DNA of 64,000 bases from Owenia fusiformis (Eukaryota > Annelida > Polychaeta > Sabellida > Oweniidae), in NCBI GenBank assembly GCA_903813345.2, contig CAIIXF020000001.1, positions 47,323,885 through 47,387,884 of the forward strand. Direction: 5' to 3'. Under the pieces are notes generated by a model. It worked only from the letters and a program-made list of their open reading frames with translations. It searched no databases and was not told the origin of the DNA. The position numbers and the translations under genes are program-made. Shown piece after piece: positions 22,117-34,317 of the stretch (its first letter is position 1; the number at the start of each line of letters is the position of its first letter).

Positions 22117-25100
22117 TCACACAAACGCTCCATGAAGTCCATATGGAACATCGTAAGGAATAGTTGCCCTCCCAAGTTCCTTAAAGGATTCCCCATCCAA
22201 TACCAAGAGGAACGTAGACTTATCCTTGCTTGGGCTCAAGACCAGAGATAGCACAACACCTATAATGAATAGACCATGGGCTTAAGCAAAGAAAATAAAC
22301 TCTGTCACTTTTACCAAAAGGGGGCAAGGATATATATTCATAAGATTTAAGGTGATATAAAGATGGCAGCAAAGAAAAGTATAAACACACATTGATTTGC
22401 CTGACATCTTTATTTAAAAATTATTTATATCGCCCTTTTTTAGCAGGTACAGTGTATCAATAATGTTTAAAGATGACATTCTTGGAAATTTTGGAAACTA
22501 GCAATAAGTTTATTGGACTATTTTTGTATGGAAGCAGTGCTACCGATAGCTACAACCTGTGTCATCCTTCATATGACTAACGTATCCTGGCTTCCTTTGT
22601 TACAAAACTGGCCAGGTTTATTGGCACAAATAGTAGAATATTTCAAATTATAAACTACTATTCAATGGGAAGACCCAACACCAGATGGCTATATCTAAAA
22701 GAGCATACCTTCATCCTCTTTCAATGCATCGGGAGCAGGGACAAAAATGGGCTCTGATGGATAGCAATCATCCTCTTGCCATTCCTTATTAATAATAAAT
22801 GAAATATGTATTGTACTTCAGGTTTAATTTTAATTTTCTGATATATGACTAGTTTTTTCTCCGTGCTTATGCTGTTTTTTCAAATGCTGTCAATAAAGGA
22901 TGAGTCTGGGAATGAGTCTGGGTATCGACTTAGAAAATATTGAAAATTGTAATGTCTGAAAAACCAACTCAATCACACATATTATTTAACTTCAATATCT
23001 TCTTCTTCTTCTGAGATTACAAAAATATCAATTTGTATCACAATTGATGAAGAATATTGGCATCAAACACAATGCATATCACTTTGCTAGAATTGAAAAA
23101 AAATCAATGGCAAATATTAAATAAAATTGTTTAGACAAAAAGTTTGAAACATATCCTCCAAAACATTGCTTACTTTCTTTTTATAGACATTGAATGGTAT
23201 TTCTGGATAAGTGAATTGGTGTTTATCTGGGTAATCAAGGGATTATAGTCACTCAAAGTTACTGAGCATCCAGTTTTGGCACTTCAATTGTGTTGGTGAA
23301 GTTATACATATTTCAGTCAAATTCATGCTGAGCACAACATTTTGGTTTCAATTTTATAATCTCTATACATGACCCTGGTGATGAAAAGTCAGAATCAGTC
23401 AAAAAACCTAAACCGGAAAACTGTGCTCATTGTGAAAACTCAAAGTCAAGCAACTTTTTTTCTGATATTTCTTACATCAAATGGCAGCCATCTTGTTTTC
23501 CCCCTTCAAATTAAACTGGCGGGAAATTCAAAAATTTGAAAAAAAATTAATCCTTAAATATATTTCAAAAATATGATTTTCTTTTTAATTCTTCATGGGT
23601 CTTATGTTATTTCTTCTTTGTATGTCACACATGTTGCCATTGGTGTTTTTTTATGATAATGACTATTTTTGTTGTTGTTAAGATACTTATTCTGACTCTC
23701 AGCAGGGGGTTAATTATGCATCAAAACTCGTGAAAAAGTAAATATACTTATCAAATATAACTAGGACAGTAATAAAAACCATATTTCACATTCATTTGAC
23801 TGGGGGACCAAAAGGGCATATATCCAGACACATCCTTTCGGTATTCCAAAATTGGTTTTGCATTCAGTTTTTGGTAATTTTGGTATTTTTTATATCTTTT
23901 TCGGATTATATTTCAAATTAACTCTTTGGCATAAGAAGAAATCGCACAATGATGAAATTACCTTTATAATTTACATACGATTTGCCAGAATGTGACGTAC
24001 ATTATACGATGCCGAGCTACCTAATCATAAGTGTAGGTATGTGTGAATGCATAAACTAAAATAGTACCATGCACATGTCATTGCCTGCTTCGCATTATGA
24101 TGTAATTGCATATTAAATCATTAAGGGCAACATTTTATTTACAAAATTGAATATTTATTTAATTTTCATATTCCCACCTGCATCGTCTTATTCTGAACAT
24201 CGAGTTTCATGAGTCTATCTGCAGGAATAGTGAACCGCATCCCATAACAGTACCTATATGGCCTCCCATTATAGAAATTATAGTTCATTCTAGGAAAGTC
24301 AAATCCTATATTGGGAGCTTCATCGTCATGTAGAGGCTCATATGTCAAGTGAACAAAGCCATCGTCCCTTAATGTCGCAGTAGCTGTAAATCAAACATTT
24401 TACTTTTTACGTCAAATGGATTGTATTCATAAAACTCTGAACAGTGAATGTGTCTTAAATTAGCATACAATTAAGTTTGTCTTCAAGACTTATAAGTAGT
24501 TTATCTATTTCAAATCGATTCAAATTCTATTCTATTAAAAATATGTCGAATCGTATGATATTGTTAAATGAATGCTACTGTACCGGAAGTAAAGCCATCC
24601 TCTAGTTTGACGAGATTCACATTTCTAGGACCATCTTTAGATATATTTAGCGGTAATAAAAATCTTCTCGGATGTGTTAACTGGCCGTTTGTCAATTGTT
24701 TATCCAGATCTTTAGAATCAACCAACTAAAACAATAACAAGGTTTATATCACATTGCACATTGATTATCTAATATACATGTATGTGACCATGGATGCTAC
24801 GAGACACCATGATTTAACAAGTACCTTTCCAAGACTGCGCAAGTATAATGTATCGTATTGACCCCCGTCATTAGCTGCACATACGTCTACTATAAGATGG
24901 TCGTCCTTCTCATAGGCGTTAATGGTATGGAAGTTCACAAATGGTTTGGTGACATACTTTAGCAATCGCACTTCTCCTAAAATGCAATTGTAAATTAAAG
25001 CTATTATAGCAAGTATTGTGTCAAAACGTGTGTCATCCTTAGTTATGTTTAGTGTTGAGACATCACAGTAGCCATTCCACACACGTTATTTTCACATTGA

Positions 25101-28100
25101 AACCCTAAATACATTAATATTCAGATACTGAAACCGCAACTCAATTACATTTGGGATTATTTGAGCGTTAATAGACAAACCTGTTCTTTTATCACAAATG
25201 TGAAATATTGACTTGAGACTCGGATCAAATTCCATAAACTTATCAATGCCCTTCCTGGAGAAATTTCGTGTAAGAAGTCCCAACGCATTTAATCTATAGG
25301 GCTGCTCGTGAAAGATAATGTAGTTTACGGTCATTGAGAAACTGTAATAGAAGGAAAAATACATGTATTCATTATGTAGCCAAGTGGACAGATATTTTTC
25401 TATTATATTGTCATTATTTTTGATTTATATAGATATTTGAGCTGTCAGTCAAAGTGTAGAACATGTTTCAAGATTTTCAACGAGGTTATAGATGCAGAAG
25501 ACTGATACACTTGATGTTGTTGCTTACACTCACAGGGCGTGTCGCGTTTTCCTTGGCCTGGGGAAATATGCGCCTAACTTAGCCGTCCGTGCTGAAATGG
25601 GATGGACTACTCCATATGAATGGCAGATACTGGCAGCAGTTCGTTATAGGGACCGTTGTCTATCTCTCGACGAGACAAGGCTTACAAGGCGAGTGTATAA
25701 TTGGAATTTATCCTTTGGAACTACTCGTAAACATAATAACTGGTTTTTTAACCTTAACAAAATATTAACTTCGGATTTAGCAGTACCATTTGACACTTCG
25801 AAGGACGAAATAGCTTCCCATCTACGGATAAAGGCTTCACAAGATTGGCACCGAAACATTTGGAATGATGGTCAACGCCCACCCGGCCAGAGAAACAAGC
25901 TTAGGACATACCGCACATTTAAACTTGATACAAAGCCCGAGGCTTATTTGAAGTCTGACATAACCCTTTCGTGTCGACGGGCATTTGCTTCAGTCAGATG
26001 CGGTGTGGCACCATTACGTATAGAGACTGGGCGCTTTGAAAGACTTCCAGAACATGAAAGACTGTGTGTTTTATGTGACACTGGCTCAGTGGAAAATGAA
26101 AAGCATTTTATGTTAGATTGTGCTTTTTATAATGACTTAAGGTCAGACTTGTTCAGAAAAATTGTATGTCGACTCCCTGCTTTTCTACACATGGACAGAG
26201 ATTTGAAATTTTTTAACTTAATGAGCAACACCAGTATTTACCTATATGTTGCAAAGGCCTGTGGCCAAATGCTTAAACTTCGTGAAAATTATCTATATAA
26301 ATGATTTACATGTATTTATAGTGTCCTATAGGTCGTTGTCGGCCTGGGGTGTTTTAATTGTATTTTATATGTTTTATGACTCATGACACTTTAATAAAAT
26401 AAATAAATAAATAAATAAATAAATAAAATTTATTGTTTTAATATAAGTTTCTTGCTACCTATGGTAGTAAGCCGGTTTCCAACTATTCTCCATAGGAATG
26501 GTATGTAGAATCTCGGCCCCTTCTACTGGATCGGCTTTGTTTGCTCCAGGTGATATCTTTATCACGTGGTAACATCCTGATTTTATGTTCGTACCTAAGT
26601 TGTAATACGTTCCATCGGGGTCAGTATGGGGATGGGCTGCGACCACGTTAACTGCTACCAATTGGGAAATGTCAACCTAAAAAGGGTCATGTTGAAAAAG
26701 CTAAACATGGGTCATGGGGTGTTGTACCCTTCGTAAAATGAGCCTCAAATGATATGTGATGCCCTCGAACTCAACGGGTAGGCATAGTCATTAAGCTTAA
26801 TCATTTAATTTTCTTTTTAAGTAATTAAAATAGGTTTAATCTTTTTTTTGGTTTGATTGTTGACTCTTATATGCATACATGTAATTGTATTGTATAATAT
26901 CATGTATGTTACGAGGGCCTATACCCCCCCCCCCTTAAATGTTGAACAACCATTCAACTCGACAGCGAGAGTGATTAAGCCTCTTAGCGTCTATAACCAT
27001 TTGTAAAAACGAGTAGATTTGTAATGAAATTCTTGTGAATTATTAGTTGCATATATACACATGATACACCACTTATTTTTTCATTTGAACGCATCCCTGC
27101 ATGTCACTTCATCAAATAATTGAGGTAATGCATAGTTCCGGGGCAATGATCAGCTTGTCGGAAATCTAAAATGCGTGAGATTTTCTAAACACTCATGTCG
27201 TGGTTGGAGTTGACTCGACCTGATACAAAACCTCCATGTTGGTGTGACTGGTGTGGCTATGAATGATATTTCAGAAATATTTCCCAGAGCAAAGAAATAT
27301 TGTCCTGTATGACCAAACACAAGTTACAATACTGAATAGCAACCATAAGTTTTGACTTTGCGTCTTTCTGCAGCAATGAGCCGTGGGAAATGTACGTCAA
27401 ACTGTTAATGATCAAGCTACCATCTTATTATTTAGATAGCGAGTGTACCAAAATGTTCCCTCGTAAATTAAGGTATTCAAATATTTCAAAAACACTACAC
27501 AAAGCAATGAAATCAGCTCGAATAGACTGGATTTTAACATTTGTTAAGTGGATTCAGTGGATTGTGGGACTCTTAAAAGTGTTTAATTTATGGAGGTGCT
27601 CCTCTTATATATCACTCAATTTGTGTCTATTTATATATTATTAAAAATTATAGCTTCTATTAATCATTTTACCCTCTCCCCTGTGTCTAGTGTTTCAGGG
27701 TTGATCCTTCGAAGGATTCTCGAGTCGGTGGCTGCATACACGCCATCTCCAAGAGGTGTAATGGAAACCGCATTGTTATCCGTCGGAGTCGGACGAGTGA
27801 AATACGAAGCGAATCTTTAATAAAATAAATAAAATTCGTTTTATTTTTCTGAAGCAGAAATAATGTAATTTCTAGTTTCGGTTTATAAGTGGTTGTTGTT
27901 TGTGATTGCCTGCAAACTGTGAATGAGATGGGATGTCCCAAATGGAATTTTAAGATCATATATTACTCTTTGTAGCTCTTCTGTAATATATTTCCAGTAA
28001 GTCATACCTAAACCTGTTTGCAAATGGGTATAAGATTAGTTGCACAGTGCACGTGGGTTTGTACCTTTACAACATTCATCATGCGTACAATGTGCCACTT

Positions 28101-31100
28101 AAAGCTAAAACACATACCTTTGGAAAATGTTCATACATGGATCTGGCGCAGTAACCGTCCCAAACTCAGTCACAACTATCCGATTTTTCTTTATAGCCTC
28201 GGCACGGGAATCACTCTCGAGGAACCGGCTGTGGTATTTGACCACACCATTGTCGAAGTCAAACCGATGTATCAGTGAAAGTCCATCAAACCAGTGATTG
28301 TATTTGTCTTTGCCGACCTCAAATTTTCCTGGCCCATTGCGTAAGAGACCGCCTTTTATCCACGTCGGTATAGTGCCTAGTAAGTGAAGGATAACTTGCC
28401 ATATAAATATATCAAATGAAGGTATACCCCAGGGGGCCAATACCTCTCCATTTTTTTCTCCACAATGCTTATACGACTGATGCCCTAGAAGAGGAATGTG
28501 GAACAGATCATAAAAATAGAAAAATCACTAAACGAGGACCTTAAAACACTATTCACACTGTGAGAGGCTTATGTGTGAGCCATGGAACATGAGCATTTCT
28601 CGGAACAAATGCGAGGTTGTTTTGTTTAATTCATTTGTTTAGACACGATGGCCCAGAATTTGAAGAATCAATCAAGTTATTTGACATCATTTTAGAGCTG
28701 GATCTCAAATTCGAAGCCCATATTTTAGAGACAGAGGAAAGGTTTTAGTGCACTAAAACAAATACCCAACTTTACAAAGAGTAATATGAAGTCATCGACG
28801 TTTCTTCTATTGCAAAATATAGCATAAATGCCCAATTGCTAATTCTTTGAGATGGACTTTAAGTTATATAACAAGATAAGGAGTACATGCAAAAACCTCA
28901 CTCAAAGGGAATCAGTATAAAATACTCCTGGCTAACGAGTCATCATAAAAAATGAAAAGATTTTAAAATGTAAAGGATAAGGACAAGGATTTTAAGTTAC
29001 ATTAAAACACAAAAAATAATGCAAACCATAAAGTTGAAGTACAAAGTGAAATTCAGCACCAGAGACTATTCAAAACTGTTGGATATAAACAAACAGACGT
29101 TTATTTTATGGAGCATCTAATCAAAACCAGTTTTTTGTTTGTGTTAAGAACCCAGTATACAAGAGCTTGAGTGTATTTTGTTGGTTCGTATTACAAAAAT
29201 TAATTAAATGTTTAAATAGAGAGTTTAAGATTAGTGTAGATAGCTCATTAGTAATTACGCACCCTTATATACATAAGCGTTGTTGTTGTTTTGCATTTTG
29301 CAGCATTTTTTCATGATACCCATAAAACCAAATATTTCAAATTGTACTTTTGGCTCTATACCAAAGTAGATACCCTGCGCGTAGAGTCTACTTAACTACT
29401 TTAACCCGAATGTAATGCTGTAAGGCCAAAATATAATATAATGAATTGTTAAAAACACGATGTTTTATGGTCAATTTATAATAACAAGGGTTTTCTGAAG
29501 TGATTTAACTGGGTTGGACAAAAAGTTAGTTTGGGGAAAAAAGTATATCGGCTAATTAGGGAGGGGTGCATTGGCTTAACATGGCGTTGACTATTGACTT
29601 AGCGTCGGGATACCACCATGTACCTGGTATGTTATCATGGTGATGGATACAAAAATTTTCCCCAACGTTAGAAAATGACAAATGGACTGTTATTGGGTTA
29701 ACATACTGTCTTACAAATGCATTTCAATCAATTCCTTTTATATGTAATGAACAATATTGCAGTGCTCTTTTCACAAGAATTTCTTTTTGTGAAGTTCAAT
29801 CAATTAAAAATATTTTTTACGGGCGTACGGGAGACTGCATTAAAATTTTAAATGTTTGGAACTACTTAGAATTTAAAAAATAAGCAAACAAAAAACTATA
29901 TTGCAACAGTATATAAAAATAGAAGCATATGTACTCAGTCCTAACTTTTGTATATTTCAGATAGTTATATATAATGTGCAGTAAAGCTGTGGCCTTTTGT
30001 AATTTAGGGAGTTTCAGCCATGTTAATTTTTCCGAAAATAACATGACATAGTAGCATCAAAAAATCAGAGGCCGCATATATGATAGCTAAACTACAAAAC
30101 AAACTAATTAAAATATACAAAAGTTAGGACATGTATTACCCTTTGCATTCGTTTGACTTCACTTCTTAAAAGAGAGCTTCGTCTTGTAGTTTAACTAGAC
30201 TCTGCACGCAGGGTAGACATGTATAAATGTTTCTATTTTTACATTTACTGTTTCAATATGGTCCTTTGATTGATTATTTTTTAAATTCAAAGAAGTTCCA
30301 AACATTTAAAATTTCACTGTAATGTAGATTTCTACGTTGGTTCAGTCTTTGTAGTAGTTTGCAACAACAAATTCGATTTAGCGCCAGAATAACTTGGCAC
30401 ACAGTTCGTCAAACTGTCATAGTCTATATCATAATCATTATCGATATCATAATCTCTCAATCAACTTTACTAAGATTCGCTCCTCTTCACCATCAAGAGT
30501 TCCTTTCAAAACCAATTTACGTAAATATTTAGGGAAACTGAAGCAATTAACAACCACAAACCTGGATCTTACAAGAAAAGAAGAAGTTTAACTGAATAGA
30601 ATAAGATGTGATCACATGTCTTAGCAAGACTTCAGGAAATGGGCAAGAATGGGTTTGAAAGTGTGTTTAGAGAGTGGGTGAATAGGCATAAGAAGTGTAT
30701 ATCTAGAGATGGACATTATGTCGAATAGCTTATTTTCATAACAATTGGACTTTTGGACTGTTTTGATATTGTATTTGTGGTAGTAATAGACCTGAGAGTA
30801 TGAATAAAGCTATCAGAAAGAATAGATATGTTTTGGAAAGTTGTGACGTAAACAAACTTGCCCCGCCTTTTTGTTGTTTCGGTTGGTATAGCAACCACAA
30901 CTCTGGCCAATCAAATAGAAGACGCTTTAAATTCACAGAATTTTATTTTATTTTATTTATTGATTTCTCAATTCACCCCTTATAGGGTATAAGAGTACAA
31001 AAGACAAACTTAACTAATACAGTAACAAACATTAAAATAACATTTATATACATGTAAGAACATTTTTTTGCCCAGCCTCGATTAAAAATTTACAAAGTTT

Positions 31101-32714
31101 TATGAGTATATTTTTGTTTGAATTCATTAATTTCTCAAACTTCTGTGTGATTGGTAAATAAAGGTAAAAAGGTTTGGGCTACAAACTCTGAAAATTTCAT
31201 CAAGATTGGTGCAATATTAAGAAAGTTACAATATCTTTCACCTTATTTATTGGACACCCTGTATATAGTTTGAACACGTTCCTGCCATGCATACATGGTA
31301 GTCATGTTGGTAGAGTCCATTTCACTCGAACTCCCGTGCAGTGATATATCACTGCGGCGGGCAGGTATCTCACCGTAAGCATGGTAACATCGTAATAAAC
31401 AACTGACGTGATTGGTTCTAATCCAATGCTCAGGTCGCGTGATTGTAAAATTTAGACAATTTCATTGGTTGAATTGCGCGTATTAACTAATAAACAACAC
31501 GTGCGGTAAACTTTTATCAACACAACTTTTACTCAGAATTCCTTCCGCGGGGTTTTCCTCTTATAATTCATTGATTTTGGAATATTTTGACAAAATAATT
31601 ATTGGTGAACATAAAAGAACATATATTTTATAAGTTGTGTGAAAAACAAGTACATCTGTGACAAAAAGGGGAACTATCTTCCCCAAATTTTGGGGATTCC
31701 ATAATCTGCCCGCCGCAGTGTCTATACCGAGACACTGCATAGGAGTTCGCATTTCACTGCTTCATTGCGTCAGTAGAACGGCAAAAATAAGAAATTGGGA
31801 GACCATTGTGCAATAAAATATGGAAAAGTATATTCATAATGTACATAAATGACATTTGTATATTTCAGATTTTTTAGTTTTTTGTGCAATAAGCCTGTGA
31901 CGTCTTGTAATTTGAAGAATTTCAGCCATGTTAATCTTATTGAAAATAACATGGCAGAGAAGCATCCAAATATAAGAGGCCACGCGCTTTATAAGCCAAA
32001 CTAGAACCAATCCAAGATATACAAATGTCATTCATGTACAACAGGAATATATTTTTCCATATATTATTGCAAAATGATATTTTGATTTCTTATTTTTTAG
32101 CTTTTACTGACGCAGATAAACAGTGAAATGGACTCTAGTCATTTTTGTTGTCATTTTGCATATACTTTGTATTAACAGGGCCAATAATGCTGAATTCAGC
32201 CTCGACCCCATCATTTGTAAGCTAATATATTGTAAAGTAAAATAAAGAAACCATATAAAATAATAAACTAAGATTTTGCGGCCTACACCCCCGATTACGC
32301 CCTCCGACAAGTTGCATCCAAAGTTTTGACATAATAGATCCTTTGAGAATGGCATTCTCGTACCCCGATCGCGAGGCTAATCTGAAAATTCACAAATTCA
32401 AATAATGCCCATGTACCTCCTATATAGACTACATCATCTATGACGTCTAGTCTGAAAGGTATTTGAAATTCGGAATGAAAATATCCAGTTCAAGTCAGTC
32501 TGTCGGATACTACTTGTACATGTACTTCTAAACTATATCCTATTGTTCTCCCAGTTGGCATTTCAGCATAAAATGTACCCCTGGCAAAAGAAAAGAACTC
32601 CCTCCCAGCCTCTTTCCTATAGAAAGGGGTAAATTTACCTGAAATGAGCGCTTCTATCTGTTGAGGTTGTTCATCTGCGGTTTTAAAAAGATCACCTATA
32701 TTCCCCAGTGACAT
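22117..32714 (-). CDS. Carotenoid oxygenase (BCO1/BCO2/RPE65 family), complete 10-exon gene
   Basis: Exons in coding order on the minus strand are 32639-32714, 28118-28376, 27673-27814, 26459-26676, 25181-25341, 24825-24976, 24584-24725, 24178-24383, 22709-22784 and 22117-22259. All junctions are GT-AG and phases agree, giving 524 residues, which is the usual family length. The product should be a cytosolic non-heme iron enzyme that cleaves carotenoids oxidatively. Visible marks are [17 protein letters not shown] near the N-terminus and the histidines of the four-His iron centre: AHPH at 174-176, YYHS at 231, NFHTINAYE at 302 and VPYGLHGAF at 520. The spacing matches the vertebrate enzymes. 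I cannot tell central (15,15') from eccentric (9',10') cleavage or an isomerase from sequence alone. The start ATG follows a block shared with a second copy. Intron 4 carries a LINE remnant. A possible polyadenylation signal (AATAAA on the minus strand) lies at 21912-21917. Confidence 0.93.
25440..26431 (+). mobile_element. 5'-truncated LINE 3' end with (AAAT)n tail
   Basis: An open frame at 25492-26304 encodes only the C-terminal 270 residues of a LINE reverse-transcriptase polyprotein, ending in the same type of cysteine/histidine motif as the 4.9 kb element (LCVLCDTGS then EKHFMLDC). The 3' untranslated region ends in a run of AAAT units (about 26393-26431), which is typical of several LINE clades. 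It lies antisense within intron 4 of the intact carotenoid oxygenase gene, and its tail stops about 27 bp from the exon 4 donor. It differs in sequence from the 4.9 kb LINE, so it is a separate family or subfamily. Confidence 0.8.
26393..26431 (+). repeat. (AAAT)n microsatellite
   Basis: About nine consecutive AAAT/TAAA units form the 3' tail of the LINE fragment. Confidence 0.9.
29371..30217. mobile_element. TIR element between oxygenase exons 1 and 2
   Basis: ACCCTGCGCGTAGAGTCTAC on the left is mirrored by GTTTAACTAGACTCTGCACG then CAGGGTAGAC on the right. Internal blocks also pair across the element (for example CTAACTTTTGTATATTTCAG with AAATATACAAAAGTTAG-like sequence). It lies in intron 1 of the intact oxygenase gene and shares internal sequence with 31.85-32.01 kb. 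Confidence 0.6.
31311..32137. mobile_element. TIR element interrupted by a second element
   Basis: The left terminus TAGAGTCCATTTCACT continues, after the inserted element, into GCTTCATTGCGTCAGTA. The right terminus TTTACTGACGCAGATAAACA then GTGAAATGGACTCTA is its reverse complement. Without the insert it would be about 400 bp. Confidence 0.65.
31327..31749. mobile_element. Nested MITE with a 9-bp target-site duplication
   Basis: The ends CGAACTCCCGTGCAGTG and CACTGCATAGGAGTTCG are inverted repeats, and GCGGCGGGCAG near the left pairs with CTGCCCGCCGC near the right. The element is flanked by direct repeats CATTTCACT (31318-31326 and 31750-31758). A 9-bp duplication suggests the Mutator superfamily; hAT (8 bp) is the alternative. 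Confidence 0.75.
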
Positions 32715-32784
32715 GTTTACTCAGACGGCAGGCGGTCACTGATTCACGAAAGCTATCGTTCCATTCATCTGCGTCTATAAAATA

Positions 32785-32895
32785 AAAAGTGCACTCGGTT
32801 GGAAGCTCACTTTCACTGGGGATCAACTGGAACGTAGACAGCTTATCTTCATTTCAACATGGCTGGACCTCCGGAAGAAGAATTGAGTAATTAAG
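32785..32895. promoter_or_regulatory. Oxygenase 5' flanking block, copy 2
   Basis: This block is directly upstream of exon 1 of the intact gene. It shares GGGGATCAACTGGAACG, CAACATGGCTGGACC and CCGGAAGAAGAATT with the copies at 19.1 and 33.7 kb. The strong conservation and the ETS-like CCGGAAG motif suit a core promoter, possibly bidirectional. Confidence 0.5.
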
Positions 32896-33704
32896 ATTTA
32901 TTGTTTTCTCGATTTAATAGCTTTTATCCTTCAAATTTCAATTAAATATTTTGCAAGTGCGTAGATTCCGGTATCGAAATATGATTACATACATGCAGTG
33001 ATTTACAAATCAATGCCCTCGCATATAAAACGAAGAAAGGGAAATGAAGGGACCTAGCTTTCTGAAGCATGAAACGAAGACAACACATTTCAATATTAAA
33101 AGGAAGGTTAAGTTACACGTTTCAAGAAAAAACGTGTACGTGAACGTGTAGAAGTATGGTCCTCTAGTGTTTACTTGGCCGATTGAGTCCCGATTAGGTC
33201 CCTTAAAAAGTTAATTGAGAGCGGGACAGTTATCTCCGTATGTCAAAATATTACATGGTCGTCACGCACAGATTCTCTAAACAGTTACTTAGTTTAGCCC
33301 TCTATTGTATATGATGTATTTTGAAATACCATTTGAAATTCGGGGGAAAATGCTGTCAATAAGCATTCAGAGACTGATGTGACTGTCAATAGCTGGATAT
33401 GATCTGGCAAATACTTAAGTGCATATTATGTTTGTACGATATGAATTTGATTGTTTTGAAACTCAGTGTTTTTATTCAGGAAGAACCCTGATAAAGAAAG
33501 TTGCCGTGTCTTAAGGCATCATTCGATCACATGTCTGTACAATGTTTAAACCGGTAAATTGTTTGCGGATGCCGTATTTACACGGCAAACACCAAGTAGA
33601 TCCTACCTGTAACTTGAATTGAGTGAACCAACGAAAACATTCTCTGATTCGATTGTAAAATACTTTTGGAAAATAAATTATATGAAAATATCTTATCAAA
33701 TTCT

Positions 33705-33775
33705 TCTTCCGGAAGTCTGGCCATGCTGAAGCGATTACTGACTGTCTTCGTTTCCAGTTGATCCCCAGTTACTAT
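33705..33775. promoter_or_regulatory. Third copy of the 5' flanking block, inverted
   Basis: The reverse complement of this region reads GGGGATCAACTGGAAACGAA, then ATGGCCAGACTTCCGGAAGA then AGAATT, with the same spacing as the other two blocks. It is in the opposite orientation to the 32.8 kb block. It could drive a separate minus-strand transcript, or be the product of an inverted duplication. Confidence 0.5.
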
Positions 33776-34098
33776 TATTTACTGTAGTGAAAATCTGAGC
33801 TTGTAACATTCGCAAGTGCAGGGTTGATTGCAATTCGAGGACAAACTCATTTTAAGTGCCTGCCGTGCATCCAGGTGTAAAATGGGAGGAGGTGGGTAGG
33901 AGGATTATGATCCTACTCGTCATTGATTTATATGGTGACCCCTTTCCCTTATTATCTTATACACAATCGGGGCCAGAAAGGGCCGTTAAGAAAGGGGACC
34001 ATAATCCCCGGGGGACCATAATTTCTTTCACACCGGCGTTTGCTGCCACCTCTCGCCTCAAACCCAGTAGCTGAACTTTATGTCGGGTTAATCAGCCT

Positions 34099-34240
34099 GC
34101 CTTGGTCACATTTGCTCCGATTTTCACTACGGCGCCCGGTCGATTGAGTATTTTGTTAAAAATTGAATACAATATTGAACAAAACACTCAATCAGCCGGG
34201 CGCCGGCCGATGGATCGAAGCAAATCTGACCCAGGCATGA
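34099..34240. mobile_element. Short palindromic MITE, sister of the 19.7 kb copy
   Basis: The ends are TGCCTTGGTCACATTTGCTC and AAGCAAATCTGACCCAGGCA. The same internal hairpin (GATTGAGTATTTTGTT with AACAAAACACTCAATC) is present. It sits at the same relative place upstream of the intact oxygenase gene as the 19.7 kb copy does upstream of the truncated one, so it was probably duplicated with the gene. Confidence 0.8.
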
Positions 34241-34317
34241 ATAGCATGTGGCATAAAAGGCCTGGTCAGGTGTGATCACTGATCATTGTTCGTTGACTGA
34301 TGGTTTGTTCGTAATTA

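Noticed and set aside
33856-34074. Open frame of 72 codons at 33.9 kb as a gene
   Set aside because: It lies in repeat-like DNA inserted into the duplicated 5' flank, without splice sites or known motifs.
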